Notes under the pieces: generated by a model | The model's database searches: none | Told to the model about the DNA's origin: nothing | Seen by the model: the letters and a program-made list of their open reading frames with translations, nothing else | Made by a program: the position numbers and the translations under genes | NCBI RefSeq assembly: GCF_026745355.1 | Contig: NC_079204.1 | Coordinates: 379,501 to 443,500 of the forward strand | Length of the DNA stretch: 64,000 nt | DNA from: Beta vulgaris subsp. vulgaris | Lineage: Eukaryota > Streptophyta > Magnoliopsida > Caryophyllales > Amaranthaceae | Reading direction: 5' to 3' | Part shown: piece by piece, positions 13,564 through 25,500 of the stretch | How the letters are laid out: each line of letters begins with the position of its first letter | Position numbering within the stretch: position 1 is the stretch's first letter

Positions 13564-16500
13564 TCAAAACATCAAATCGTCAAGTACAGCTTGTTGGGCC
13601 TCAGAAGGCACCTCCTCCAACCATACTCTCATCTCTGAGAAATTTCTACTTAACTGAGCAAGAGTGTGAGCCACCCTATTCCCACTTCGTTTAACATGAT
13701 TAAAAGCAAAACTAGAACACTTACTAGCTAGAAATAAAATATCAGAAACAATGAAGCCAAACTGAGAGGTCTCCTTTGAATTCTTCTTCAAATGATGGAT
13801 TAGTTTGCTGTTGTCACTCTCCAATATCACGTTAACCAGGCCAGATTCTATTGCTATGGAGAGAGCATGACGAGCTGCCACTGCCTCCGCTACATCCACC
13901 GCATAGTTACCTTCAATCATCAGACATGTGGCTCCCATAATTCCTCCTTGTTCATCTCGCATAACTCCACCACAACCCACCTTGCCATCCGCAAAAATCG
14001 CCGCATCGGAATTGATTTTATACCTCCCTGCAGTTGGAGGGCTCCATCTCCCAGCATCATCTAAGACAACCTGTGGAATGCTACCACTAGCTTCAGTTGC
14101 TTGCAAGAATTCCCCCATAGCCCCAGCCGCCTTATTTATGACATCTTCCAGTGCCACCCTTTTCTGCCTAAACACCCAAGTGTTTCGCCTCAACCACACT
14201 TGCCACAATAAATTCCAGAAAAGTTCCCACCATTGCATCTCACTAATAACTTTGCTCTTCTCCTCACACCATTCCCGGAACTTGCCCACATTATCTTCAC
14301 TTACTTCGAGCCTTAAGGGTGATTGCTTCCACATCCTTCGCACCTCCTCACAGGTAAGTAGAGTGTGCTTTGTGGTTTCGCTAGCTTCCCCACACAATGG
14401 ACATGTGGTCTCCCCTGCCACCCCTCGCTTAGCCAGATTTGTTTTTGTGGCGATTCCTTCATGGATTGCTCGCCAGCCAAATAGCTTAACTTTTTCTGGA
14501 ATCTTTGCTTCCCACACCCGCTTCCATAGTTTTCCACTTGTCGGCTCCGATGCTGAGGCCACCTTTTCTTTTTTGCCTTCCATTTCTACATAGTACGCAC
14601 TCCGCACCGTAAAATCACCATGTTTCGAGAAATGCCATAGCCACTCGTCTCTATCATGGAATCTTGGGAGGGGTATACTCATTATTGCATCAACTTCCCA
14701 TTCGGTGAACAAGGATTTTAACAGCACTCCATCCCACTCCCTATCCTTCATTAAATCACACACCATATTTGGGCCTTCCTCCATTTGGTTCCCCTGCGTT
14801 ATCACACGAAACTTCGGTAATCTCGGCACCCATGGGTCGGTCCAGATGTTTATCGATCTTCCATTCCCTACAATTTTTCGTGCGCCCCTTTGTAAGAGCC
14901 CCCTAGCTGACAATATCGAACGCCAAGTAAAACTCGCCATTGAACTCACCTTTACCTCCATCAGCGAGGAGTGTGGAAAATATTTGTTCTTTAAAGTTTT
15001 TGCCATTAGCGATTCCGGAAACTTTAAGATTCTCCATGTTTGTTTGGCTAGAAGAGCAAGATTAAAAGCTGGGAGATTTCGCATCCCCAGTCCCCCGTTC
15101 TTTTTCGCTTCATACAACTTTTTCCATGCAATCCATGCTATCTTCTTTTCATTTTCCTTTTGTCCCCAAAAAAAATTCCGATACATGCCCTCTATCTCAT
15201 TGAGAATGCTTAACGGGATAGAGAAACATTGCATAGCATATGTTGGAATAGCCTGTGCAATTGCTTTTATAAGAACTTCCCGCCCGGCGTGAGAAAGAAA
15301 TCTTTCCTTCCATCCTTTAAGCTTCTTCAAGACTCTCTCCTGGATATGTTTAAAGACAAGTTTTTTCGAGCCACTAACACAAGTTGGTAACCCAAGATAC
15401 TTCCCATGTTCCTCTACCGCCTTAAAACTCAACTTCATCTGAAGCAATTCGCGCTTTTCTTGTTCAACATTTCGGCTAAAAGAAACCTCTGACTTGTCCA
15501 TATTCAGTTTTTGTCCTGAGGCAGTTTCATAGATAGAAAGTATTTCCAAAATCTTATCCACCTCCTCTTCGTTAGCTCGTGTAAACAGCACACTATCATC
15601 CGCAAAAAATAAGTGAGAGATGGCATCAACTTTCTTCCCAATTTTTAAACCGTGGATTTCCTTCTTTGCTTCCGCATCACGTAGTAATGTGGAAAAACCT
15701 TCGGCACATATGATGAATAAAAAAGGTGACAACGGGTCTCCTTGTCTGAGTCCCCGGGTGGGAGTAAACGATGTGGTCGGTTGTCCATTCAGTAGAATGG
15801 AGAAGGATGTCGAACTCACACAAGCCATAATTCGACTTACAAACATTACCGGGAAACCAAGTTTGAGCATCATTTTCTCTAGAAAGACCCATTCCACCCT
15901 GTCATACGCCTTACTCATGTCAAGTTTTAACCCCATAAATCCTCTCTTCCCCTTTTTTTTTTTCCTCATATAATGGAAGCATTCATAAGCAACCAGGATA
16001 TTATCAGTGATAAGTCTACCCGGCACAAATCCACTTTGAGTTTCATCTATGACCATTGGTAACACTTTTTTCATTCTATTTGCAAGTACTTTAGAGACAA
16101 TTTTATAGAGCACATTGCAAAGACTTATGGGTCTAAAATCAGCTGGAGTCTCACATTCTTTTACCTTTGGTATCAATACCAGGAAAGTGTGGTTAATGTC
16201 TCTTATATCCTCTCCATTATTCAAAACATTTAAAGCTTTTTCAATCACACTATCCCCAACAATATTCCAGTACTTCTGATAAAAGAGTGCACACATACCA
16301 TCGGGCCCCGGGGCTTTTGTCGGATGCATTTGTTTCAGCGCCTCACAAACTTCTTCTCTCCTATAAGGCTCATCCAGCATTCCTTGCATCGGCTGAGAGA
16401 TGCGGACTATGACTTTTTCTATTATCGGCTCGGGATCAATCTGATTATTGGCTCGAAACAAGTCTTCGAAGTGTTGAACCAGAACTGCGCCAATCTCCTC

Positions 16501-17673
16501 TTCCTCCTCAAACATCTCACCTGCTGCATTTTTTATTCTCGAAATATTATTCCTAGCCCTTCTTTGTTTCGCCTTTTCGTGAAAAAATTTTGTATTCCTG
16601 TCACCATGCTTAAGCCATTCCTGCCGACTCCGTTGCTTCCAAAACACCTCTTCGCAGCTCTCCAACTCATCCAGTCTATTGTCTATGGCCCGCATCTGTG
16701 AAATATTTCCCGGCGTTGGTTCACTCGCCAGCAGGTCCCTCATTTGTTGGGTGAGGGAACGCATTTCCTTTGCTCTACTTCCAAATTTCCGATTACTCCA
16801 TTCCCTCAGCTCCTTCGAAACCCGAGTGAGATTTGCCCTCGCATCCTCCCCTTGCTGCCATATGTTCGCTATGACCTCCCCACATTCTTCTTCCCTCGAC
16901 CATACCTCCTCGAACCTGAACATTTTCTTTTTTTTCTTTTGTTCCCGACTAGTCCAGTTTTTCCGAATAGACAAAACTAAAGGGAGATGGTCGGACTTAC
17001 GCTTTTCGAGATGGGTCACATATGAGCTCCCATAAATCTCTCGCCACGCTGTATTAGCTGCGAATCTATCCAATCTCTCCTGCAGATTTTTATCCCCACT
17101 TTGATTGTTAGTCCACGTAAACGGGTATCCCACAAAATGCAAATCTTCCAAGTGGCAATGATCAAGGGCTTGTCGAAAAGTTACTGCTTCTTCAAAATTA
17201 AAAGCACACCCTCCTTGTTTTTCATTCGACCAAAGCATAAGGTTAAAATCTCCCCCTACAAGCCAAGGAACCTCCTCATTCTGAAAGAGAGTTTTTAGTA
17301 ACTCACCCGTTTTCCACTTGTTATCGGTTTCCGGGTACCCATAAATTCCCGAGAATCTCCATGAATACCCTCGGTCATCTTTGATCTTCACATCAATATG
17401 GTTCAGTGAGAAGGTTGTAAGAGTAACCTCCCATTCATCCGTCCATATCAATGCAACACCCCCACTTCTATGTCTCCCACTCCCCTGGCAATCAACTGAT
17501 ATCATGTATTTAAAATTTAATCTTTGTCTCACTCGCTCCATTTCAGCTTGGTGTAGCTTAGTCTCTTGTAAAAAGACAAGCTGGGGTCGTTCATTAATCA
17601 CAATACGCCGAAGCGCATTGACCGCCGGGATACTCCCCAAACCCCGACAGTTCCATGATAAGATGCCACTCAT
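13564..17673 (-). CDS. LINE ORF2: endonuclease, reverse transcriptase, RNase H
   Basis: 1369 residues without interruption. Residues about 1-235 form the apurinic-type endonuclease that nicks the target (SWNCRG at the start, catalytic Glu in QETKL at 37, terminal SDH at 227-229). The reverse transcriptase runs from about 495 to 770, with LIPKV, PISLCN, GFVPGR, LDMSKAYDRVEW, RQGDPLSP and the catalytic FADD at 690-693. A zinc-finger-like CPLCG...H...C motif (Cys1091, Cys1094, His1103, Cys1108) follows. The C-terminus is an RNase H domain with Asp1223, Glu1263 and Asp1287 in place. This architecture is that of plant L1 elements. The ATG lies inside the end of ORF1 (ATGA), which suggests coupled translation. 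Every catalytic residue that can be judged is retained. Confidence 0.97.
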   Translation of the reverse strand: MSGILSWNCRGLGSIPAVNALRRIVINERPQLVFLQETKLHQAEMERVRQRLNFKYMISVDCQGSGRHRSGGVALIWTDEWEVTLTTFSLNHIDVKIKDDRGYSWRFSGIYGYPETDNKWKTGELLKTLFQNEEVPWLVGGDFNLMLWSNEKQGGCAFNFEEAVTFRQALDHCHLEDLHFVGYPFTWTNNQSGDKNLQERLDRFAANTAWREIYGSSYVTHLEKRKSDHLPLVLSIRKNWTSREQKKKKKMFRFEEVWSREEECGEVIANIWQQGEDARANLTRVSKELREWSNRKFGSRAKEMRSLTQQMRDLLASEPTPGNISQMRAIDNRLDELESCEEVFWKQRSRQEWLKHGDRNTKFFHEKAKQRRARNNISRIKNAAGEMFEEEEEIGAVLVQHFEDLFRANNQIDPEPIIEKVIVRISQPMQGMLDEPYRREEVCEALKQMHPTKAPGPDGMCALFYQKYWNIVGDSVIEKALNVLNNGEDIRDINHTFLVLIPKVKECETPADFRPISLCNVLYKIVSKVLANRMKKVLPMVIDETQSGFVPGRLITDNILVAYECFHYMRKKKKGKRGFMGLKLDMSKAYDRVEWVFLEKMMLKLGFPVMFVSRIMACVSSTSFSILLNGQPTTSFTPTRGLRQGDPLSPFLFIICAEGFSTLLRDAEAKKEIHGLKIGKKVDAISHLFFADDSVLFTRANEEEVDKILEILSIYETASGQKLNMDKSEVSFSRNVEQEKRELLQMKLSFKAVEEHGKYLGLPTCVSGSKKLVFKHIQERVLKKLKGWKERFLSHAGREVLIKAIAQAIPTYAMQCFSIPLSILNEIEGMYRNFFWGQKENEKKIAWIAWKKLYEAKKNGGLGMRNLPAFNLALLAKQTWRILKFPESLMAKTLKNKYFPHSSLMEVKVSSMASFTWRSILSARGLLQRGARKIVGNGRSINIWTDPWVPRLPKFRVITQGNQMEEGPNMVCDLMKDREWDGVLLKSLFTEWEVDAIMSIPLPRFHDRDEWLWHFSKHGDFTVRSAYYVEMEGKKEKVASASEPTSGKLWKRVWEAKIPEKVKLFGWRAIHEGIATKTNLAKRGVAGETTCPLCGEASETTKHTLLTCEEVRRMWKQSPLRLEVSEDNVGKFREWCEEKSKVISEMQWWELFWNLLWQVWLRRNTWVFRQKRVALEDVINKAAGAMGEFLQATEASGSIPQVVLDDAGRWSPPTAGRYKINSDAAIFADGKVGCGGVMRDEQGGIMGATCLMIEGNYAVDVAEAVAARHALSIAIESGLVNVILESDNSKLIHHLKKNSKETSQFGFIVSDILFLASKCSSFAFNHVKRSGNRVAHTLAQLSRNFSEMRVWLEEVPSEAQQAVLDDLMF

Positions 17674-19139
17674 TGGCCACAGAGGGCCCAGGGTGTGAGG
17701 CCCGCCACATCTTTCTCATAACCTTCTTCCATCAAACTACTCTGTTCTCGTTCCACTTGTTGTAAGTCATCCACAGTGATGCCAATTTTTTTCTTTATAC
17801 CACACTGTTCCCCTTCTTGTTGTGATGACCCTTGCTCCTCCTCCCGTTCTTTTCTTCTCCCCCCAATCTTTAACATTTCAGCCCCCTCCTTCCCCTCCAG
17901 GTTTCTATGCACACGCCTCCATCCTTTCTTTTTGCCCTTCATGCCATCCTTCTCACTCCCTATTCCCTCATTCACTGTTATCGGGTTTTTTTCTACATTG
18001 ATCCCATCTCCTTCCCCCTCCTTTCTAATTCTACACTTCTGTATTGCTCTCCCTGTCACTTCTGCTTCCAGTATCTCCCCCTTTTGGTGCTCCACACTGT
18101 TATTTTCGGCTTCGGGATTTCCAGCAACCCCTAAAAGGTCAGCCATACTCCTCCCCTTTTCACTCTCGCCCCTTTTCATTGAGTCTACCACACCTTCCAC
18201 GTTCTCCTTACTACTCATATGGTCTGCCTTCTGTAGCACCACCAATCTCTCCCTTTCATTATGTGCAGCTGGCGTGTCGCCATTCCCTTTCCCGAAAACT
18301 TCCATCCCATTCTCCTTAGAACACAGATCATCTGTCTCCGCCTTATCAAAATTCAGACGTTTAGGTGTTTGGAGGAAAATTTTTGTTTCTTCCTGCAGTT
18401 TGATCCTCCCCTTTCTAGGAGAAGCACGGATCCACGACCCCCATTGCTTTTCCTCTATTCTCTCTTCTTCGGGGACTATAGGGCAGTCCCTTTCTATATG
18501 ACCCATAATGCCGCATGCATAGCAGAACGTAGGCAAACGTTCATATTTTATCTCTATGAGACCAACTTTCCCCTTAGAGTTCCGGATCCTTTGTATTCGC
18601 CGCAAAGGTTTAGTGACATTCATCAATACCTTCACTCTAGCCGAGGTGTCCCAGTCAATTCCAGTCGAATCAACCTCCATAACCTCCCCCAGACTCTCTC
18701 CTATCAATCTGATGTGATTAATGGATCTATTGTCCATGGGTAAATTATACAAACGCACCCAGAACGGGCTCCACATTAAGTTAATCTCAGATGGTTGTAT
18801 TCCCTCATCAATGGTGTTCATGATGATTAGATTTTGGTCAAACGTCCATGGTCTTCCATCAAGCACCTTCTTCCGGTCCCGCATATTGGCGAATTGAACT
18901 ACAAACAAACCATTTTCAATTGCACGAAAAAGTGCGTGTTTCGAAATCATCCAAACCTGATTCATTGTTTTCTTCAAAGCCTCAAAATTATACGGGCGAT
19001 CCGATAGGACTCGCCCCACTACTGCCAATTCCATAACCGTATTCGATTTCTCACTACTGACATCCGACATGGCTATAATTTCCCCTTCCTCTTCAGTAAT
19101 ACGCATCTGCGCACATTTATTAATAATTTCATCTGCCAT
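17670..19139 (-). CDS. LINE ORF1: DUF4283 and CCHC zinc-knuckle RNA-binding protein
   Basis: 489 residues starting MADEIINKCAQM; upstream in-frame codons lack an ATG, so this start was chosen. Residues about 35-180 match the DUF4283 domain typical of plant LINE ORF1 proteins (LSDRPYNFEALKKTM, RPWTFDQNLIIM, WVRLYNLP). A CX2CX4HX4C zinc knuckle (Cys206, Cys209, His214, Cys219) follows a KYERLPTFCYACG stretch. The rest is charged, Glu/Lys-rich and probably disordered. ORF1 proteins of this type bind LINE RNA to form the transposition particle. The stop TGA overlaps the ORF2 start. Confidence 0.93.
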   Translation of the reverse strand: MADEIINKCAQMRITEEEGEIIAMSDVSSEKSNTVMELAVVGRVLSDRPYNFEALKKTMNQVWMISKHALFRAIENGLFVVQFANMRDRKKVLDGRPWTFDQNLIIMNTIDEGIQPSEINLMWSPFWVRLYNLPMDNRSINHIRLIGESLGEVMEVDSTGIDWDTSARVKVLMNVTKPLRRIQRIRNSKGKVGLIEIKYERLPTFCYACGIMGHIERDCPIVPEEERIEEKQWGSWIRASPRKGRIKLQEETKIFLQTPKRLNFDKAETDDLCSKENGMEVFGKGNGDTPAAHNERERLVVLQKADHMSSKENVEGVVDSMKRGESEKGRSMADLLGVAGNPEAENNSVEHQKGEILEAEVTGRAIQKCRIRKEGEGDGINVEKNPITVNEGIGSEKDGMKGKKKGWRRVHRNLEGKEGAEMLKIGGRRKEREEEQGSSQQEGEQCGIKKKIGITVDDLQQVEREQSSLMEEGYEKDVAGLTPWALCGQ

Positions 19140-19278
19140 TATGACAGACGAAACCCTAAATCTAGGGCAAAACACTCGAAAAACAAGACTCGTATACTCA
19201 AAACCCTAGGTCGCCCTAGAGAGAGAACTCAAATTAGGTCACCAGTGCCTTCTTAAAACTAAATGGCTAAATGACGTT

Positions 19279-19293
19279 TACATCATTGCTTTC
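19279..19293. repeat. LINE target-site duplication, right copy
   Basis: Identical to 13510-13524 over 15 bp. The base preceding each copy differs (T here, A on the left), which fixes the limit of the duplication. Confidence 0.95.
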
Positions 19294-19598
19294 AATGCTC
19301 GGTTATATATGTATAAAAAATTACACTCTCGAAACCTACTTGGATCAAAGTCAATCTACAAGCCCAAACCCTCTCAAGCATACCAAATCCACTTCCTTCT
19401 ACCCAACAAACAAAACACAAGTACGAAAAAAAACGACACAAAAACTTCGCCCAACATCTATCTATAAAGACTAAAACCTGAACATCTGTAACACCCCTCT
19501 TTTTCCCCCATTATATTCACATTCAGTCATTCACACCACACCAATTAGGCAATTAATTCACAAGAGCATCTTTCTCTTCTTCCTTACTACACACAAAT
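19294..19598 (+). promoter_or_regulatory. Short promoter/leader region of eIF(iso)4E next to the LINE
   Basis: Only 305 bases separate the LINE's right target duplication from the eIF(iso)4E ATG. A TTATATATGTATAAA stretch near 19303-19317 could serve as a TATA element. Everything further upstream is now LINE sequence. Confidence 0.35.
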
Positions 19599-22500
19599 AT
19601 GTCGACAGAAGTTGCGGCGGAAGTTGTGGTTGCGCCGCCAGCAAATGATGCGGAAGAAGGAACAAAACAATCCCACAAATTAGAGAGAAAGTGGGCTTTT
19701 TGGTTTGATACTACTAAACCCAAACAAGGCGCTGCTTGGGGTTCCACTCTTAAAAAAGCTTATACCTTTGACACCGTTGAAGAGTTTTGGTGGTAATTAT
19801 TTAATTTCCTTCTATTTTTTTTGTGGGTCAAATTGGTGTTCAATTTGATTTATTTGATGCCTATTTTTTTCTGAATTGGAACCTTTTTTGATTGTTATTT
19901 TGATATGGGTTTGTTGATTTGTTTATGTAGTAGTGCAATTGGAGTTGTTTTTTTTGTTTAGTTGGTGCTAAATTTGTGAATTTTTATCTGGGTTTTAGCT
20001 TATGTATGCCCTAATATGAGTAATATGAAGTTTTTTGTGGGTCAAATTGGTGTTAACTTTGATTCATTTGATGCCCTTTTTTTTTTCTAATTGGAATTTT
20101 TTTAATCGTTATTTTGATATGGGTTTGTTGATTTGTTTATGTAGTAATGCAATTAGAGTTGTTTCACTTGTTTAGTTGGTGCTAGTTTTGTGAATTTTTT
20201 TTCTGGGTTTAGCTTATCCGTATTTGCTATACTGTGGTAATTTATTTCTGCAAAGAGTTTGAAAATGAATGTGGCAGGCATTGCTAACTGTGGAGTTTGT
20301 AGTTGGGATTTAGAGTTAGCCTTTTACTTGAATCGTATTGTAGAATTTTTGAGTTATTTGGTGGATGAGATGCTCTTTTACTTGTGATTGTGAACGAGGA
20401 ATAAAGGATGTCAACCTTGCAAATAATTGATGTTTTTTAGTTGAAGTGTGAACAATGCGCATCTGAGTTGAAATTTTGAATTTATATGCAGCCTTTATGA
20501 TCAGATATTTAAGCCCAGCAAGTTAACAGGAAACGCTGATTTCCATTTGTTCAAGGCGGGAGTTGAACCAAAATGGGAGGATCCTGAATGTGCAAATGGA
20601 GGCAAGTGGACTGTTTCTGGCAGCAGAAAGACTAATCTCGATGGAATGTGGCTTGAAACTGTAATTTTCCAATATTTGAACCAAACCATTTCGTTCTTTC
20701 TTTCTCCATTAAGCTTGTATTGTTCTACAATCTGATGTGTAGCCATGTGGCTTAACTCATTACTGAATATTTTGCTTTCAAGCAGTTGATGGCTCTAATT
20801 GGGGAGCAGTTTGATGAAGCTGATGACATATGTGGGGTGGTTGTTAGTGCGCGCCAGAGGGGAGACAAGCTTTCATTGTGGACTAGAAATGCTACCAATG
20901 AGGCTGTCCAGGTTTGTTAATCTTTAATTTCTGTGATTTTGTGGCGTACCTCGTTCTTCGAAAGCTAAGGAGCATAGACCATAAACAAATATCTTCAGGC
21001 TTCAGCTATCAACGTGAACTATGAAGTCAACTAGCTTCTGCTTGTTATGTACATTTCATGTTTGGCATTATAGTGTTATGCAATTGTTATCAGTGGCTGT
21101 TGCTATGTTCTCTAGTGGTTCTTGTGCTTGACATGAGGTCTTAGGTTTCTTGGACTTCGGATATGGGGATGCCAGATGGGTGAATGTCACAAAAAATTTG
21201 GGTATATGGCCTACTCTATTTTACTAGTATTAAGCATTTGTATAAGCATACATGATGTTAGTTATACCACAGGATATAGATGGGAAATTGGGCTTGTTCT
21301 TCGTGGCTAGTTACAGAAAGGATATATGTACCAAATCTTCTGTTTTGTTCAGAGTTGACAGTTGAAGTCATCGATAACTGTTTATAGTTACCTTTTTTGG
21401 GGGGTAGATATAGGCCATCAAACTTCCCACCTATTATGAATATGCTGTAAATATTATTAATAGGGTAAACAGTGACATTATTTTGTTTCCATGCTTGATT
21501 TTACAGAGCAGATCTTACGCTATTTATATAAGGCTAGCATTTTTCATTTCTCTGTCTACTAGAATCTTGTCACCAATAATAGGTATGGGCCTATGGGTTG
21601 ACTCCAAATTTAAGCGGAAATGGAAGATCTACTGGTGTAACCAAAGCTATGATATGTCATATTGAAGAATGGGCCTATGGGTGAAATCATGAGCGCTACT
21701 TAAAAGGGGATTGGAAGATCTGTTGGTGGAAATGGAACCACAACTATGAAATGTTAGCTGGAAAACGGGGTTAGCTTATTTACAGCTCCTATATTAAAAT
21801 AGCAAGGTCTCGTTGATGAGGAAGATTCTCAAGGATAATGAGTGACTGAGTTTCACGATGAAACTTTTAGATAGTAAATTCCTCTACTTCTGGGTTGCAG
21901 GTTTTGGTTGGAGATGTGGAGGTTCCTGAGCATAATAGTATTTTATTGATGAAGAGCTTAGTATTGTCTATTTATTGGGGAGACATGATAATTTTAATGG
22001 AAAGGCACTCTAACCAATTTGCTTGTAATTGAGGACCCCCATCTCTATGAGGTAGTACAAGAATTATTGCAGACACGAGATCAAGATGAGCAGAATTCTA
22101 GTGTTAGTCTGTGTACCACTGAAGTAGATTCTGATTTTCCTCGATTGGCTACCTTCAATCAGGAGTAGCAAGTAGGAGAGAAATGAATGGCAAGTACTGT
22201 TTAAGGGTTTGAAGTTATTCCTATTGCCATGTATCTTAGTAATGAGGTTTAATGTCCAACATCTAGAAGGGGTTCCTAAAGAGGAATCAGATGGCAGAGC
22301 GTCTAGACTAAATCATAGGGTAAACAAGGCATGTATGAACTAGCTTAAGAGGTGTTTGGTTGAAGGTTCGAGAATGGAATAGATGAATACGATATCATCA
22401 AAACTGAAGAACTTGTATGGTCGAATAAACTTGGGTTTGGAACCTCATAACAACATATTACTCATCTTTCCTCAAATCCCTTGGATCCCATATGTATCAG

Positions 22501-25500
22501 CCCCCATGGATTGAGATCACATATGCCCCCCTTATTAAGTTCTTGGTTGTATGTTCATAGCTGGAAAAAAGAAACTTGTGGGTTTTTAATCCAGACTCTC
22601 GGGGTTCTCACTCTCATACCATAATACCATATTGCTCCAAGTATTTGAACCATACCCCCCTAAGTACTAAGTAGTGGCTTGATTTGTATTCTTATGGGGG
22701 TATTCATGAAAATTATGGTGCTAGATAGTTTCTGCCTTTGCAGTCTCTTGCTGAGTTTGTGGCAGAGTGACAATGTCTTGTTGAATTTGAGTTTTTTTTT
22801 TTGGCCATTCAAGATTTTTTTTCCTTTAGGCTTGTTTCTTTGGTCTTGGCTCAATTGTTGGAAACAGCATGGAGTGGATTCAGATGAAAAGAAAGGGGAA
22901 ATGATAATTAAGTTTGTGACTTTTTAGAGCTTATCGATTTAACTATGGAATGGAACACTTGCATCTAGTTCTCGGTCTTATTGTTTGCTCGAAAAAAGCC
23001 TATAACAGAAATACTCTCTATCAACATTCTCATATAATAGAGTGATGAAATCTGAAACCTTAAATCTGAAACTGTTCTAGTTGAGATCATCTATAATCGA
23101 AGTAAGTGTTCCATTTGGAGCCCAAGAACTAAGAGATTTTATAGCCAACCCCCTCCCCTTCCTCTTTAAGAGGGAAGGTCTACCCAAAATTAAGGTGGTT
23201 CCCAGGAGCACATGACTTGGGAAGACCCCAGACCGTCACCCATAGGAAGACCAGTCGATAGTTATTTTAGTACAATGTCCTGTAGAAAGATCAACCTAAC
23301 CAAAATAAGAGAACCGAATTCATCCATTAATAACACACCAAGGTTAACAATACAAGTTATGAAGCTTCAAAAAATTCATTACCCAGTGCTCAGAATTGAC
23401 TAGGAAGAATAGCATGATGTCTTCTTAAATTTTCTTTACCTGCTTCGCAATTGAGACCACTATAAGAGTTTTTTTTTTTTTTTTTTTTTTGTCAAAATCC
23501 TTCATTTCAGCATAAAACACGCTTAACCTTAGATTATAGCTCCTGCTACACCATTTGCAACATCTGACAAGATCAGTACCAGAATACAGTTGCAGAGCCC
23601 AGTCTTAATAGCTGACATATAAGCTTATACTAAATTAGCATGCAAAAAATAGGTGTTCAAAAGAAAATTTGCTATTGACTTATTGGCATTCCCCCCACTG
23701 AACTTAACCTAAGAAGCAAGTGTAAGAAGATTTGGTAGATGAATTTCTTTTCCATCAATATGTCTTGCAAAGCAAAATATTGGAAGGTTTCACAATTCGA
23801 GATATACTAGAAATGTAATTTTATCCTTATGTTGGAATAGTCTTTTTGGTGTTGTTTGTGAAAGAGGGATTCTGTTTGATTCAGCAGCAAAAGACAAGGC
23901 AAATATTGGAATCGGATGTCCAATTTTGGAGTAAAGAAATGTAATTTCCTTCATTTTCCTTTGAAAAAAGAGAATATAAGGTCAATCAGGATTTAGAACC
24001 TAGTCAATACTCAGGCTGACATCAAAGTCATTTTTGGTCTTGACTCTTGACCATAGGTCCAGATGTTGTCAAGTGTCAACTATCTCCTAGTAATGTAGCT
24101 TCATCTGGAAGCATGGCCGGGTAGTGTCTTGCAGGGCCGTGAACTGCCAGTGCCACTGAGTAGCAGCTATTCTGTTTGTCTCGGCAGCTTCTAACTGACA
24201 TTGTGTGTATTTCCTAAAAGAACAGTATCACAATTAAAAAAAAAAATTGCACTGACTGTTTCCAGAGAAATTACATAGGTGTTCAGCCATACAATTCGAG
24301 AAATGCATAAGAACAGAAATAGTTTTGCATTGTTTGGCCTATTGTTATCTTTTTTCTAGTGTGTCATAAATTTACATATGCTTCACACGTTTATATTGTC
24401 AACTAAATGAGCTTTATTGAAGTAAATTGTTTAAAGTAGGTATTTCCAAAATAATTGGTCTATCTTTACGCATGAATAATTTTGTTAAAATTTAATTTTG
24501 TTTATATTGGACAAAAAACAAAATATTATGCTTCTCAATGTATCACTCCGTCCCGTCTTTAATTATTTTACCAATTTGGTTTGGCACAAAATTGGAGTGA
24601 GTTTGGTATGAGCCTCTAAGTAGATAGTGGGCTAAAAAGTAAGTTTGGGATATGATTTGATGTACGTACTTTTTTTTAGGAAAGAAAGTTTGTTGTGGGT
24701 CACTAAGTAGATAGTAATAACTTATTATGTGGATCTCTTCCAATTAAGAAAATGGATTAAGTGTTCGATACAGCGTGACATACAAAATAGGTATATTAAG
24801 TGAAGGTCAAAGGAGTATATTTATCATCAGATACAACGATTCAGAACTTTTCAAGTGCTCATCAAACCAATTATTTATAGCCTCTATGCTTGAGATATTA
24901 GAGCGAAACGCAAAATGTTTTCCTCCAGAAAGAAAGAGAAAAAGAGAGAAATTTCAAATGTCATTCCCCATGCCTGCTTTCTGGTTTAGAAGGTCTTGTC
25001 TTCTTTAATCTTCAGCAACATACAAAGACCAACTTTCACAACTAATGCATTGCTATAAATGGATCCAACCCGAAACACCCTTCTTTATCTCTTCCCTCTT
25101 CATTAGGCTCGACCGAATTTCCTCTAATAGTGAAGGGATTGCCAGAATACATCATGTGACAACCTGCCTACAGAGAGCTAAAGTGCACAAGTCTGAAAGA
25201 AAGAGATAGAGGGAAGAAAGAGATCAGAGCCAGATTCTCAAGACGGGTCTTCCAAGTTCATCTAGCTGAGAGGCAAGGAGCAGAATGAATGTGGGCATGT
25301 TTTTATTTAATGTCTGCTCTAAATTTTCAAAAACAGTGAGACACCTCCCTTCAGAAATGGAAATTACATCCAAGAAATATGGTGCATGACCTGGTTTCCA
25401 TTTTTGTTGTCAAATATTCTTATAGATATTGATCATTTTGCGTTAAAATCATATGTTGTATAGGCCAGTCGGCCCTTCGTTCATGTTAATGCATCACGCC

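Larger units (their letters stand above)
13525..19278 (-). mobile_element. Full-length L1-clade LINE retrotransposon with intact ORFs
   Basis: A 5754-bp element on the minus strand. The 3' end is a 13-base poly(A) tail (plus-strand T at 13525-13537). The 5' end at 19278 abuts the right target duplication. A leader of about 139 bases precedes ORF1 (19139-17670), which overlaps ORF2 (17673-13564) by the four bases ATGA. A 3' UTR of about 26 bases separates the ORF2 stop from the poly(A). Neither ORF has an internal stop or frameshift, and the 15-bp duplication is perfect, so the insertion looks young. Its 5' end points toward eIF(iso)4E, whose ATG is only 320 bp away. Confidence 0.95.

Noticed and set aside
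13928..14593. Plus-strand reading frame of 221 codons and several others within 13.8-19.0 kb
   Set aside because: They are antisense shadows of the LINE ORFs; composition is Ser/Leu/Phe-rich without a domain.
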